Assembly: GCF_001413955.1 (NCBI RefSeq)
Contig: NZ_LCTZ01000002.1
Coordinates: forward strand, 3,520,501-3,584,500
Reading direction: 5' to 3'
Origin: Flagellimonas eckloniae
GTDB lineage: Bacteria; Bacteroidota; Bacteroidia; Flavobacteriales; Flavobacteriaceae
DNA: 64,000 nucleotides
Shown here piece by piece: positions 27,038 through 36,019 of this stretch (position 1 is the stretch's first letter; the number at the start of each line of letters is the position of its first letter). Made by a program: the position numbers and the translations under genes. The notes under the pieces were generated by a model. It was not told where the DNA came from and made no database searches. It saw only the letters and a program-made list of their open reading frames with translations.

Positions 27038-30000
27038 TCAAGGTTTAATGACTAAATAACTGCCCTGTATCCAATGCTTGTTTTCATCCCCATAGTATAA
27101 ATAGACCGTACTGGCAGGGGATTTGTAATTTCCCGCAATTTCTGCTTTTAGATCTAGATTTATCGTTTTTTCTTCCAAAGCATTCAAACTTTTCCAATAG
27201 AGTACCAAATAGTTATCAAAGACTTCGTAATAATCCACTAGTTGAGCTTCCAATAGTTCCTTTAATTGGTAGGGTTGTAAACTTGCCCCACTAGGAATTC
27301 CGATAATAGCCGTTGTCATTGAAACGGGACTATCCCTTTTATTGGCAATATCAATTCTCATTCTTGCAATGTTGCCAACCTTAACAACTGAATCTGCCAA
27401 GATGGTTCTTAAATCAACAAAGGTATTGGGGGAAGATTTGGGTAAATGGCTTTCCCATTTAATATCCAGCGTATAGGGAAATGTTTTTTCTGGATTTTGG
27501 AAATGAATCTCAACGGATTGCTTTCCCTCGGATAAAAACTCTTCAATACCATCGATTTTCAGGATACCATTTTCTTGTTTTACCAGTCGACGTTCAATAC
27601 TCTTTTCATTCACGGATAATCGCACCCCATTTTTGCTTTCGGCAATAATCCTTTTATGGGTTTTGGTATATTCGATCAAAGCCTTTAATGACATGACTGT
27701 GGCCTGCGTACTGCCAAAACGGCCATATTCCCTATTGGATGTTATGTACTGTATGCCCTTTGCCACTTCTGAACTGTATTGAGTTGACCGGAGCAATGAA
27801 AGCACTATGAATGCCGTTGTTTCCAATTCCTTGGATTTTCCATAAGATCGGGTAATGGTATTTTCCACGGCCAAATCTCCATAACCTGAAGCTTTTATTT
27901 GTGTGAGCAATTTATCGATCAGGTTTTCATAATCTGCCTGATGTCCCATATTATGACTTGCCAAGGCCATTAGTGCCATTCTGTAGGTGTCTTCAGATTC
28001 TAGGGCTTCTTGCAAGGAGCTTTGATATTCTTTTTCTATTTCGGAATTAAGACCTACTTCACTCAGAGCATAGACAATATAGGCATTGGCTACTTTTGGG
28101 GGAGAACTTGCAAAACTATCGTATCCTTTTTTGCTTTTATGGAAACCACCTTCGCCATCTCTTTGCTCCATCAACCAATTTATGGTTCGATCTATCATTT
28201 TCTGGTCTACCTTTTCATAAACCTCTTTCATTTCAGTAAATTCTAGAATTCCAAAGGCTGTCAGCGTTTCATGGGGAGGTGTATGGCCAAACCATTCGAA
28301 TCCGCCTTGGGAAGTCTCAAAACCTATAAGCCTTTTGTAACCTTTTTTGATAAAATCCATGGCTTTTACCTCAATTTCGGTATTGCTTTTACCCGTTTCT
28401 TTGAGATATTTGAGCACCATGACATTGGGATAAGTGGCCGATGAGGTCTGTTCAAAGCATCCGTAAGGTTGTCTGATAATACCTTCGATACCGTTCATGA
28501 CATCACCAACGACATCAATATAAACATTCAATTCTGCGCGAATGCTGTTGGGCACTAGGTTGGTTATATTGAAATCATACCTTCCATTCTTTGAACCAGA
28601 AATTGCAGTTTTAACAGGAAAGTATGGGCTTAAGACCGTTATTTCCCTACTAAAACCATCGGAATGAACAGTATTTTGGACATTAACGTTTAAAGTTAAA
28701 TTTTCACTTATTTTTTTCGGGACAACATCAATATGTTTAAGCAAAAAACCTTTGGATGCCACCCAAATACTATCCTTCAAATCCCCTTTGTTGAGGAGTG
28801 AAAATTCATTGGGAATATTTACATCCAACTTTAATTTTAAATCCTCACTGGTATTGTTTGAAATAGTGATTGGGATTTTTATGGTGTCGTTCAAAGAACA
28901 ATAATTGGGAAACTTCGCAGTGATGCTCAGTGGACGTTGGATACTATATTTGGATTCCGTATGATTTAATAATCCATTATGGGAAATCCCTTCTGCTATT
29001 ATGTTGAAAGAGGTAATAGCATCTGAATTGTAAAACTCCAACTTGGCTTTGCCTGTTTTATCGGTTTGCACCACTGGATTCCAATAGATTGTATTTCTGA
29101 AATCGCTTCTTTCCGATACAACTTCAGCGGCATCATAAACAGGCATGTAAAATGTTTTGGAAGAGCTTATTGAAGGTGAATTGGAGTTGGAAAGAATCTT
29201 TTTAACAGTATAATTATTGAACTTCTTTCCAATCAATACCTTGTCATTATATCGATAATACCTCTTTTTTGTATTTATGATCACTATGCCATTTGCTCCT
29301 CTTGCTCCATAAAGCGTACTGGCGGCGACACCTTTTAGAACACTTACGGACTCTATGTTGTTGGGATTCAAATCTTGCAGTTCAGCACTCTGATCCCCTG
29401 AAAAACTATCGGTATATGGAATGCCATCGATAACGTAAAGAGGTTGATTGGAGCCCCTTATTGAATTTGCCCCCCTAATGTTGATTGTGGTGCCTGCTCC
29501 TGAGACCCCACTTGAATTTGTAATGGCAACTCCGGCCACCCGTCCCTGTAATATCTGGCTTACCGTACTTGCAAGGCCATTGATTTCATCTGTTTCAACA
29601 AAAATTTGTGCAAACCCCAATGCCTGCTTTCTGGAATAATTACCATAACCAACAACAACGACTTCATCCAAAGAGGAGGCGTCTTCAGCTAAACTTGTGG
29701 AGAACACTGCTTTTTCCTGTACAGGTTTTTGAAGTGGTTTATTTGCAACTTCTAAATTTGGAAATCCGGTTTCCTTTTGCTCGGTTTTTTTTGATGCAGG
29801 AGAGCCAACTATTTTTTTTGTGGATAGTATTTGTTTTTCTATAATTTTTAAGGATTTTCGATCATCTCGATAGGCCACTAGGATGTAGGAGTTGGCATTC
29901 CCGATTTTACATCTAAAGTTTCCATTTTGGTCTGTCTTGAATTGCAACGCCTTTTCCCCACTGTCTTCGAACAAAAACAAATTTGCCGAGATTGGGTTTC

Positions 30001-31642
30001 CTTTTCTGTCCAATATCTGTCCCTCGATCAAGTTTCTTTTTTCAGGTAGAAAGTCTACTTTTTTTATTGGATGGACAAGATAATCCCTCCAGCCATGGGT
30101 AAGCATGACCAAATCGATCGCTTTGATGGATTTTTCTTCTTCTGGGTCAAAGTAGAAAGATGGTTCGTGAATTTTTCCCTGTAATTCACTTGACATTAAA
30201 AGATAGCTGTCGATGCGGTCTTGTTTGTCATCAGCAAATGATAACAATGCGTTGTCCGCAACGGCTATGGATAGGTTACTACTGACCGGAATGCTATCAA
30301 AATCCTTTGTTTCGATTTCCAACACTACCTTTTCCCTTGGCGCATAGATTTCTTTATTGGGTTTTAGCTTAATGTTCAAGGCTTTGTGATTGTTCAAAAA
30401 CACCAATCGCTCACTAATGACATCCTTTTTGGAGTTTATCAAGCGAAACTTTGCTATGCCCCTGGGAAATTCTGAAATGCCGATGTCAACCTTAATACTT
30501 CCCCTTTTCAACTGTACTGTTTTCTCAGTGAGTATTTGGTCCAGAACATCCAAAACCTGTAAAGTGCCACAGAATTGGGTTGTGGTAAATATATCCCATG
30601 TGGTGGTATCGATTTGATGGTCCAGCAACGAAATTTTAGTGCCTTTGGAATGGTTTTTTGGCAGGGCATAAAGTGAATCTGATTGAAATGGACTGGTAAT
30701 TTTGGCAAAATAAGCTGTACTCAGTACAGGTACGAGTTGAAGTGTGCCCATACCATCGTGATAGCTTTCAAAATATTGGATTTTGTTTCCGTTCGCATCC
30801 AGAATATATCCTTTTATATCAGCGGGTTTTCCAAATTCATTCAAAGCCTTAAAGGCGATTACATTGTTGGTGCCCTCGATCATTTTGCCCCCTTCCGGCA
30901 TGAATTGGAAATCAATGTTGTCCATGATAACAGGCACAGTCCTTGAAATGGATTCGGTTGTTCCCTGATAAGGCACTTGAATGTTCAGCACCACATCCGA
31001 TGTATTCAAATCTTTAGGTAAATCAAAAGCAATGACACTTTTCCCATTCTCATTGGTCAACATTTCTTTTTGGACAAAGTTGTTGCCCCGGAGCAATACA
31101 TTGATTATGAATTCTGTGCTTGCCAATGGGTTGTTCTTTAAGTCCTTTACATCGAAATCCACCTTAACGTTGCTTCCCTTACCGTAGGCTTCTTTTTGGA
31201 AGTCTAACGATAATAATAGTTTGGGCACAACCACTTTTTGAACTGTGATTTCTTTTGAAAAGAATAGGTTCTCATCAAAGTTTCGCATGTAATTGGTGTA
31301 AACCTTCAAATTATAAATGCCTCCGACCCAATTCTCCTGAATTTCAAAATCACCATATACATATCCATGGACTACTGCCAAATTTTTGGTTTTGACCACA
31401 CTTCCTTTGGGAGAAACCAACTCGGCCCGAATGATATCAGTTATACTCGAAGGTTGGTTATTTTCATCGACCAGATACGATTTAAACCAAATGGTTTCCC
31501 CGGGAAAGTAAAATGGTCTATCGGTATGGGTGTATATTTTTTCAAGTTGGTATGATTGCTGCCCCAAGAGTATTGAAGAGCTAAACAAAGCATATAGCAG
31601 TACTACGTTTAAAAAAGAAGCCGTCTCGTTTTTCATCTTCAT
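27038..31642 (-). CDS. Alpha-2-macroglobulin-like protein with an inserted SusC-type TonB plug domain
   Basis: This 1534-residue exported protein has a signal peptide (~1-28, ending SILLGQ; no lipobox). In order it shows an MG2-type domain (~33-130, IYTHTDRPFYFPGETIWFKS), further MG-like domains, and a carboxypeptidase-regulatory-like beta domain (~535-600). A complete SusC-type plug domain follows (~655-790: DEVVVVGYG, QILQGRVAGVAITNSSG, INIRGANSIRGSNQPLYVID, NNIESVSVLKGVAASTLYGA, GANGIVIINTKK). The chain then returns to A2M sequence: bait/A2M domain (~850-930), thioester motif PYGCFEQTSS (~1060), a helical thioester domain (~1080-1330) and terminal beta domains. No beta-barrel follows the plug. 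Its ATG overlaps the stop of the SusC-like gene (TAATG), so the two are translationally coupled. The domain reading is firm; function is unknown. Confidence 0.9.
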   Translation of the reverse strand: MKMKNETASFLNVVLLYALFSSSILLGQQSYQLEKIYTHTDRPFYFPGETIWFKSYLVDENNQPSSITDIIRAELVSPKGSVVKTKNLAVVHGYVYGDFEIQENWVGGIYNLKVYTNYMRNFDENLFFSKEITVQKVVVPKLLLSLDFQKEAYGKGSNVKVDFDVKDLKNNPLASTEFIINVLLRGNNFVQKEMLTNENGKSVIAFDLPKDLNTSDVVLNIQVPYQGTTESISRTVPVIMDNIDFQFMPEGGKMIEGTNNVIAFKALNEFGKPADIKGYILDANGNKIQYFESYHDGMGTLQLVPVLSTAYFAKITSPFQSDSLYALPKNHSKGTKISLLDHQIDTTTWDIFTTTQFCGTLQVLDVLDQILTEKTVQLKRGSIKVDIGISEFPRGIAKFRLINSKKDVISERLVFLNNHKALNIKLKPNKEIYAPREKVVLEIETKDFDSIPVSSNLSIAVADNALLSFADDKQDRIDSYLLMSSELQGKIHEPSFYFDPEEEKSIKAIDLVMLTHGWRDYLVHPIKKVDFLPEKRNLIEGQILDRKGNPISANLFLFEDSGEKALQFKTDQNGNFRCKIGNANSYILVAYRDDRKSLKIIEKQILSTKKIVGSPASKKTEQKETGFPNLEVANKPLQKPVQEKAVFSTSLAEDASSLDEVVVVGYGNYSRKQALGFAQIFVETDEINGLASTVSQILQGRVAGVAITNSSGVSGAGTTINIRGANSIRGSNQPLYVIDGIPYTDSFSGDQSAELQDLNPNNIESVSVLKGVAASTLYGARGANGIVIINTKKRYYRYNDKVLIGKKFNNYTVKKILSNSNSPSISSSKTFYMPVYDAAEVVSERSDFRNTIYWNPVVQTDKTGKAKLEFYNSDAITSFNIIAEGISHNGLLNHTESKYSIQRPLSITAKFPNYCSLNDTIKIPITISNNTSEDLKLKLDVNIPNEFSLLNKGDLKDSIWVASKGFLLKHIDVVPKKISENLTLNVNVQNTVHSDGFSREITVLSPYFPVKTAISGSKNGRYDFNITNLVPNSIRAELNVYIDVVGDVMNGIEGIIRQPYGCFEQTSSATYPNVMVLKYLKETGKSNTEIEVKAMDFIKKGYKRLIGFETSQGGFEWFGHTPPHETLTAFGILEFTEMKEVYEKVDQKMIDRTINWLMEQRDGEGGFHKSKKGYDSFASSPPKVANAYIVYALSEVGLNSEIEKEYQSSLQEALESEDTYRMALMALASHNMGHQADYENLIDKLLTQIKASGYGDLAVENTITRSYGKSKELETTAFIVLSLLRSTQYSSEVAKGIQYITSNREYGRFGSTQATVMSLKALIEYTKTHKRIIAESKNGVRLSVNEKSIERRLVKQENGILKIDGIEEFLSEGKQSVEIHFQNPEKTFPYTLDIKWESHLPKSSPNTFVDLRTILADSVVKVGNIARMRIDIANKRDSPVSMTTAIIGIPSGASLQPYQLKELLEAQLVDYYEVFDNYLVLYWKSLNALEEKTINLDLKAEIAGNYKSPASTVYLYYGDENKHWIQGSYLVIKP

Positions 31643-34461
31643 TAGATTTTTATGTTAATGTTTGCTCCAATCTCAGAGGCCAATGGAAGGTTGAAAAAAT
31701 GCAATCCTTGTGCAGATGTATTGCCGTACAATGTGCCATAAGGATTGACACCCTGTGTTTTAGTCCATGTCCAGATATTTTTGGCAAAGACTCCAAATAC
31801 CGCTTCTTTGAAAAAAGAATCTTTGGAACCGTTCTTTATTTTATAGGAAAAAGAAATGGATTTAAGGTTCAAATAACTTCCGTCCGATATGGCTTCTTCA
31901 GCGACACCGCCAAAACCATATCTTGCCCATCTGTTTTCGTTTGTATTGGAATTGACGGAAGCAAAATCAACAGGAATGGAGTTTGTGTTGCCTTGTTGAT
32001 CAACACCTTGAAAGATAAACCCCGTGGTCTCTCTTAATTGGGCCGATTCTTGGGAGGCACCAAAGTAGTTCAAGATATTTTGTGTGCCATTCCAGATATC
32101 ACCACCTCTTTGATAATCCAAAAGAAAACTCAATTTGAAGCCACCCAAGCTTAAAGTATTTGACCAACCAAGATTGAAATCGGGAACGGGATTTCCCAAA
32201 ATTTGAAGCTCAGGATCTACCAAAGGAAATCCATCATCACCAACCACAACCGCATTGTTTTCGTTTCTCAAGAATGCGTTACCGACCAAGGTCCCCACTG
32301 GTTGACCAATAATGAGATTTTTGGTAATCGTTTGAAATCCGGCAATGGGAATACGGTTAAGCGTATTGCCATAAATATTTTCAACAATGGGCCTATTCTT
32401 GGAGAAGATAATTTTTGTGTTCACCTTAAATCCAGAATCATAATACCGTCCCAAGTGAAAATCGATAGAGGCTTCAAGTCCCTTGTTTCTGATTTCACCG
32501 ATATTTTGAAGTTGCCAACCATTATTCCCAAAAAATGGAAAAATACTGTTCTTGTTCAAGGAGTTATAATAGCTGACCGTTATATCAAGCTGGTGATTGA
32601 AGAAAGTGGCTTTCGTTTCAAAATCAAACTGTTCCACCATTTCAAAATCCAATCCGTCTGAAATAAAAAGGTCATTGTTGGTCGTGTAGGTTAAACTGTC
32701 TTCCAAATCAAGTTGTAGACTATTATGGCTTAGATTGTCATAGAACAGTGGGAAATCGACAACATCCTTTGAAAAACCACCACTAAGAGAAAGGTGGTTT
32801 ATAAAATCAGAATCGAATATATTGTTGCCCAAACCTACATATAACTTTGCAGAAGGTAAGAACCATTCATTACCCTGTACAGAAGAAGAGAACGAATTGT
32901 TTTGAAGGGTCAACCACATGTCAAATCCAAAATCAGTTTCAAAAGTCACCCTGTTCTTAAGTTGTACCGTCGATTTTTTTGGCTCGTTGCTTAAAGTGTT
33001 CAGTGTTTGTATGGCAGATGCTTCCAACAGACCATATTGCAATCTAGAATTGGTAAAATTAAAGGAAGTGTATGGCGCTAAATAAATACCATCAGCAACG
33101 CGGATGTTCCAATGACTTGCTGAAAAATCGAACGAAATCTCTTCCGTATGTATCAATTTATCACTTAAATAGCCATTTTCAAAACCATTTGTGCCAAACG
33201 GAAGGTCAAAGCGCATTTCTTGTGATTGTTTTGAAAAAGTTATCCCTGTATCGATATTAAGATTATCAATGAAATTAATGTCGTTGATAAGAGACGCTTT
33301 GAAAAAGGAGTAATCAACCATGTTTCCATTGTTTTTCAATAGCCAATATGGATTATTGAAATTTTGAGGACTAAAGCTCCTTTGTGTTCCATCATCGAGC
33401 GCAAATGCTTGTCCGTTGGAAAAACTGGGAGGTGTTATCAATTGACCAAAATAAATTTGGTTGTGATGACCATTGATGTTGGCATTTCCAATTTTGCTAT
33501 TATGATATTGCACTGATGCATCCCATTCCAGCATGTCCCCTTTGCTTACATAACCCAAATCGATATGATTCGTCTTATTGCCAGATTTGTTGAAAAGGTC
33601 TTTGGTATTACCATTGGCATAATTAAGTTTGAATTGGTCTTTATCGGAGGCAACATGAAAATTGACCGTTGTATAGGTGTTCAGCCCTGTTTCAAATATT
33701 GGGTTATCGTAGGCATTTGCCGTTGTTCCGTTCCCTTGACCAACACCCACCAATCGTCCGTTAACATCAAAAGGATAAGACTGGCCATCAAACTCCAAAT
33801 TCGTCAATCTTGGCCCGTAAGAAAATATCTCGTCGGTTTCAGGCCCAAACCAAGTAGAGCTTCCATTATTGGCTCTACCTTGGGCAAATAGATTTTGAGT
33901 TTCAGGCAGGTTTCTTTGTTGCACAAATTGAAAACTGCTTTTTTGATCCACACCAATCTCAAAATGAATGTCTCCTGCGTAAATTTTAATTTTGATGTCA
34001 TCTTGGCTTGGGTCAATTTTTTTTATTTGTGAGTAGTTAAAATACCTTTGGTTAAGTGTAAAGGTTTTGTTGGATGTACCTATATCCGGTATGTCGAATT
34101 CCAGATTTTTATTCTTACTCAGTTGTTCGGCGTAGTCATTGGAAATAATCGATGCTACTGGAGTATTTTTGGTGATTTCCGTGGTCGGACTGTTATTGAA
34201 CATTTTTGCCGTTACCTTGATTTCCTTGCTTGAAAAACCGATATAGGTGAAAATCAGCGTGTCGCCCACTCCACAATTTATACTGTAGTTTCCGTCAAAA
34301 TCACTTTGGGTGCCGTTATTTTTCCCTTTTACTGTAATGCTTACTCCTGCTAATGGTGTTCCATCTTTATCCAAAAGGGTTCCTGATACTATTCCATTTT
34401 GCGCTAGCAGAGAACAGTTCAGCATCAAGAAAAAAAATAAAAACGTGATTCTGGTCTTCAT
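31642..34461 (-). CDS. SusC-like outer-membrane barrel protein apparently lacking a plug domain
   Basis: This 939-residue protein has a signal peptide (~1-20, ending SLLAQ). The carboxypeptidase-regulatory-like domain is typical of SusC (~22-100: GIVSGTLLDKDGTPLAGVSI, LIFTYIGFSSKEIKV). The end is a SusC-type barrel: RNKGLEASIDF, LKSISFSYKI, VFAKNIWTWTKTQGVNPYG and the terminal strand ANINIKI. The plug signatures (VVVVGYG, LQGRxxGV, IRGxxS, YVIDG, IESIEVLKD, YGxRGANG) are not found between residue 100 and the barrel. They occur instead in the next gene. No susD-like gene is adjacent. It is first gene of the operon, divergent from the serine recombinase. Confidence 0.85.
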   Translation of the reverse strand: MKTRITFLFFFLMLNCSLLAQNGIVSGTLLDKDGTPLAGVSITVKGKNNGTQSDFDGNYSINCGVGDTLIFTYIGFSSKEIKVTAKMFNNSPTTEITKNTPVASIISNDYAEQLSKNKNLEFDIPDIGTSNKTFTLNQRYFNYSQIKKIDPSQDDIKIKIYAGDIHFEIGVDQKSSFQFVQQRNLPETQNLFAQGRANNGSSTWFGPETDEIFSYGPRLTNLEFDGQSYPFDVNGRLVGVGQGNGTTANAYDNPIFETGLNTYTTVNFHVASDKDQFKLNYANGNTKDLFNKSGNKTNHIDLGYVSKGDMLEWDASVQYHNSKIGNANINGHHNQIYFGQLITPPSFSNGQAFALDDGTQRSFSPQNFNNPYWLLKNNGNMVDYSFFKASLINDINFIDNLNIDTGITFSKQSQEMRFDLPFGTNGFENGYLSDKLIHTEEISFDFSASHWNIRVADGIYLAPYTSFNFTNSRLQYGLLEASAIQTLNTLSNEPKKSTVQLKNRVTFETDFGFDMWLTLQNNSFSSSVQGNEWFLPSAKLYVGLGNNIFDSDFINHLSLSGGFSKDVVDFPLFYDNLSHNSLQLDLEDSLTYTTNNDLFISDGLDFEMVEQFDFETKATFFNHQLDITVSYYNSLNKNSIFPFFGNNGWQLQNIGEIRNKGLEASIDFHLGRYYDSGFKVNTKIIFSKNRPIVENIYGNTLNRIPIAGFQTITKNLIIGQPVGTLVGNAFLRNENNAVVVGDDGFPLVDPELQILGNPVPDFNLGWSNTLSLGGFKLSFLLDYQRGGDIWNGTQNILNYFGASQESAQLRETTGFIFQGVDQQGNTNSIPVDFASVNSNTNENRWARYGFGGVAEEAISDGSYLNLKSISFSYKIKNGSKDSFFKEAVFGVFAKNIWTWTKTQGVNPYGTLYGNTSAQGLHFFNLPLASEIGANINIKI

Positions 34462-34968
34462 GGTTTGGTTGTTTGGTAGCTAAGCTAAAATCTTTACACC
34501 TAAAAAAATAATTCAGATGAGTGATTGAGAACTTTGGGCTAGTGAAATGTGCTTATTAACATGTGATGATGGAAGTGGTTATTTTAAAAGAAGCAGGTTT
34601 GTGATTATGGTGTGTACTATAACTACCGTTTTATAGCTTTAAAATTCACCTTTCACAGACCTTGGAGAAAGTTTACACATAGGTATGGGAAATTGAACTT
34701 TTGGGACCAATTCAGATATAAAATGTTTCAGTCCCTCTAAACGGCCATTTTATGAAACTGCCTTTTAAAAATTAAGGGTATTCTACTAGAGTCCCATTCG
34801 TGGTCTCTTTTAGTAGTTTCGTTAATTCACCTTTTACGGGATACTACGAGTTTACAAATCCTACCGTTTTTGTAAACTTTTGTTTCCAAACTTGTTCATT
34901 ACTCCTAGTCAGTTTACTTTAACCGTACACTTTTAAGGTTTACTTTGTATACGTTTAAATGACACAGA
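34462..34968. promoter_or_regulatory. Divergent intergenic region with repeated GTTTAC elements (candidate recombinase site / promoters)
   Basis: No gene is seen in these 507 bp. A perfect inverted repeat GTTTACAAA / TTTGTAAAC lies at 34850-34858 and 34869-34877. An imperfect direct repeat (ATTCACCTTT...GTTTACA) is at 34644-34677 and 34825-34856. Further GTTTACTTT copies are near 34912 and 34939. The cluster directly precedes the serine recombinase, so it could be its crossover or operator site. It also must contain the promoter of the SusC-like/A2M operon. Confidence 0.4.
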
Positions 34969-35634
34969 ATGACATTTGGTTATGCAAGGGTGAGCACAAA
35001 ATCCCAAAAACATAATTTACAGGTTGATGCTTTTTTAAAGGAAGGCATCAAACCGAAGAATATTTATGCTGATATCTCGTCTGGAGCAAAAAGCGAACGT
35101 AAGGGCTTAGACGAATTGCTTTCCAAATTAAGGGAGGGCGATACAATTGTTGTCTGGAAGATGGATCGGATTGCGCGAAGCCTCTCACATTTGGTCAAGC
35201 TCATCGAAGACTTTGAGAAAAAGGGTATACACTTTAAAAGCATCCAAGAGAACTTTATCGATACATCATCACCACACGGAAGGTTTGTATTCAATTTGTT
35301 TGCATCCATTGCTCAGTTGGAAAGAGACATTATTATTGAACGAACTAGGGCAGGACTGGAAAGCTCAAGAAGAAGGGGTGTTCGTTTGGGTCGTCATCCT
35401 GGGCTTAGTAAGAAAGCACAACATAAAGCTATTCTAGCTGAAAAATATTATCGAGATAATAAATTGAGCGTAGAGGAAATCATGAAACTCATCGACATAG
35501 GCTCAAAACGTACGCTATATAAATATCTTGCTCACCAAGGTAGGCGTATTTGTAAAGAATGTGGTAAATTATTTTGGGATAAAAATCAAGAAATTGAAAA
35601 TGCATATTGCCAAAAACACTCAACTCCAAAGTGA
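34969..35634 (+). CDS. Serine site-specific recombinase (resolvase/invertase) with C-terminal Cys/His tail
   Basis: This 221-residue enzyme has catalytic Ser9 in YARVSTKSQ and the conserved VVWKMDRIARS (~63-73), IHFKSIQENF and LFASIAQLERDIIIERTRAGL (~110-130). A resolvase helix-turn-helix follows (LSVEEIMKLIDIGSKRTLYKYL, ~165-186). The last ~35 residues (CKECGKLFWDK...YCQKH) resemble a small zinc-binding motif and are additional to the usual ~185-residue resolvase. It may resolve, invert or move DNA in the island; the repeats just upstream are candidate targets. Confidence 0.9.
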   Translation: MTFGYARVSTKSQKHNLQVDAFLKEGIKPKNIYADISSGAKSERKGLDELLSKLREGDTIVVWKMDRIARSLSHLVKLIEDFEKKGIHFKSIQENFIDTSSPHGRFVFNLFASIAQLERDIIIERTRAGLESSRRRGVRLGRHPGLSKKAQHKAILAEKYYRDNKLSVEEIMKLIDIGSKRTLYKYLAHQGRRICKECGKLFWDKNQEIENAYCQKHSTPK

Positions 35635-36019
35635 ATTTTCACATTGAAGATTATAAAATTGAAGGCTATCCAAGCCAGAAGGTATATTAATTTCCCCAGA
35701 AAACTTATTGACTGCCGAGAGTTAGGATAGTAATTGGCCGAAAACTAATGTAGCTAAATTGGCAAAAAACCACAGAATTATTAAGGTTTTTATACAACCA
35801 AAAGTTCAGAAGATTTTATAATTTGTTCTTTCCCTCTCCCCAAATTTTAAGAAGTGATACAGGTGGTTTCGAAAGTGAAGTGAAGGCTATTCTGTCATTG
35901 CACTTCTGTTCCCAAAAGGATACATCCCTACTTTGTCGGAAGGGTACTTGGGTCGACGCATAAAGTACCGTTCTGGAGCTATGGAACAAAAAAGAACAAA
36001 TAACATTAAAATCAAAAAA
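35635..36019. other. Intergenic stretch without recognisable gene
   Basis: These 385 bp lie between the recombinase and the endonuclease-like gene. Short frames exist on both strands (e.g. minus 35816-36058), but none shows family features. Base composition becomes noticeably more GC-rich toward the right end. Confidence 0.4.
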
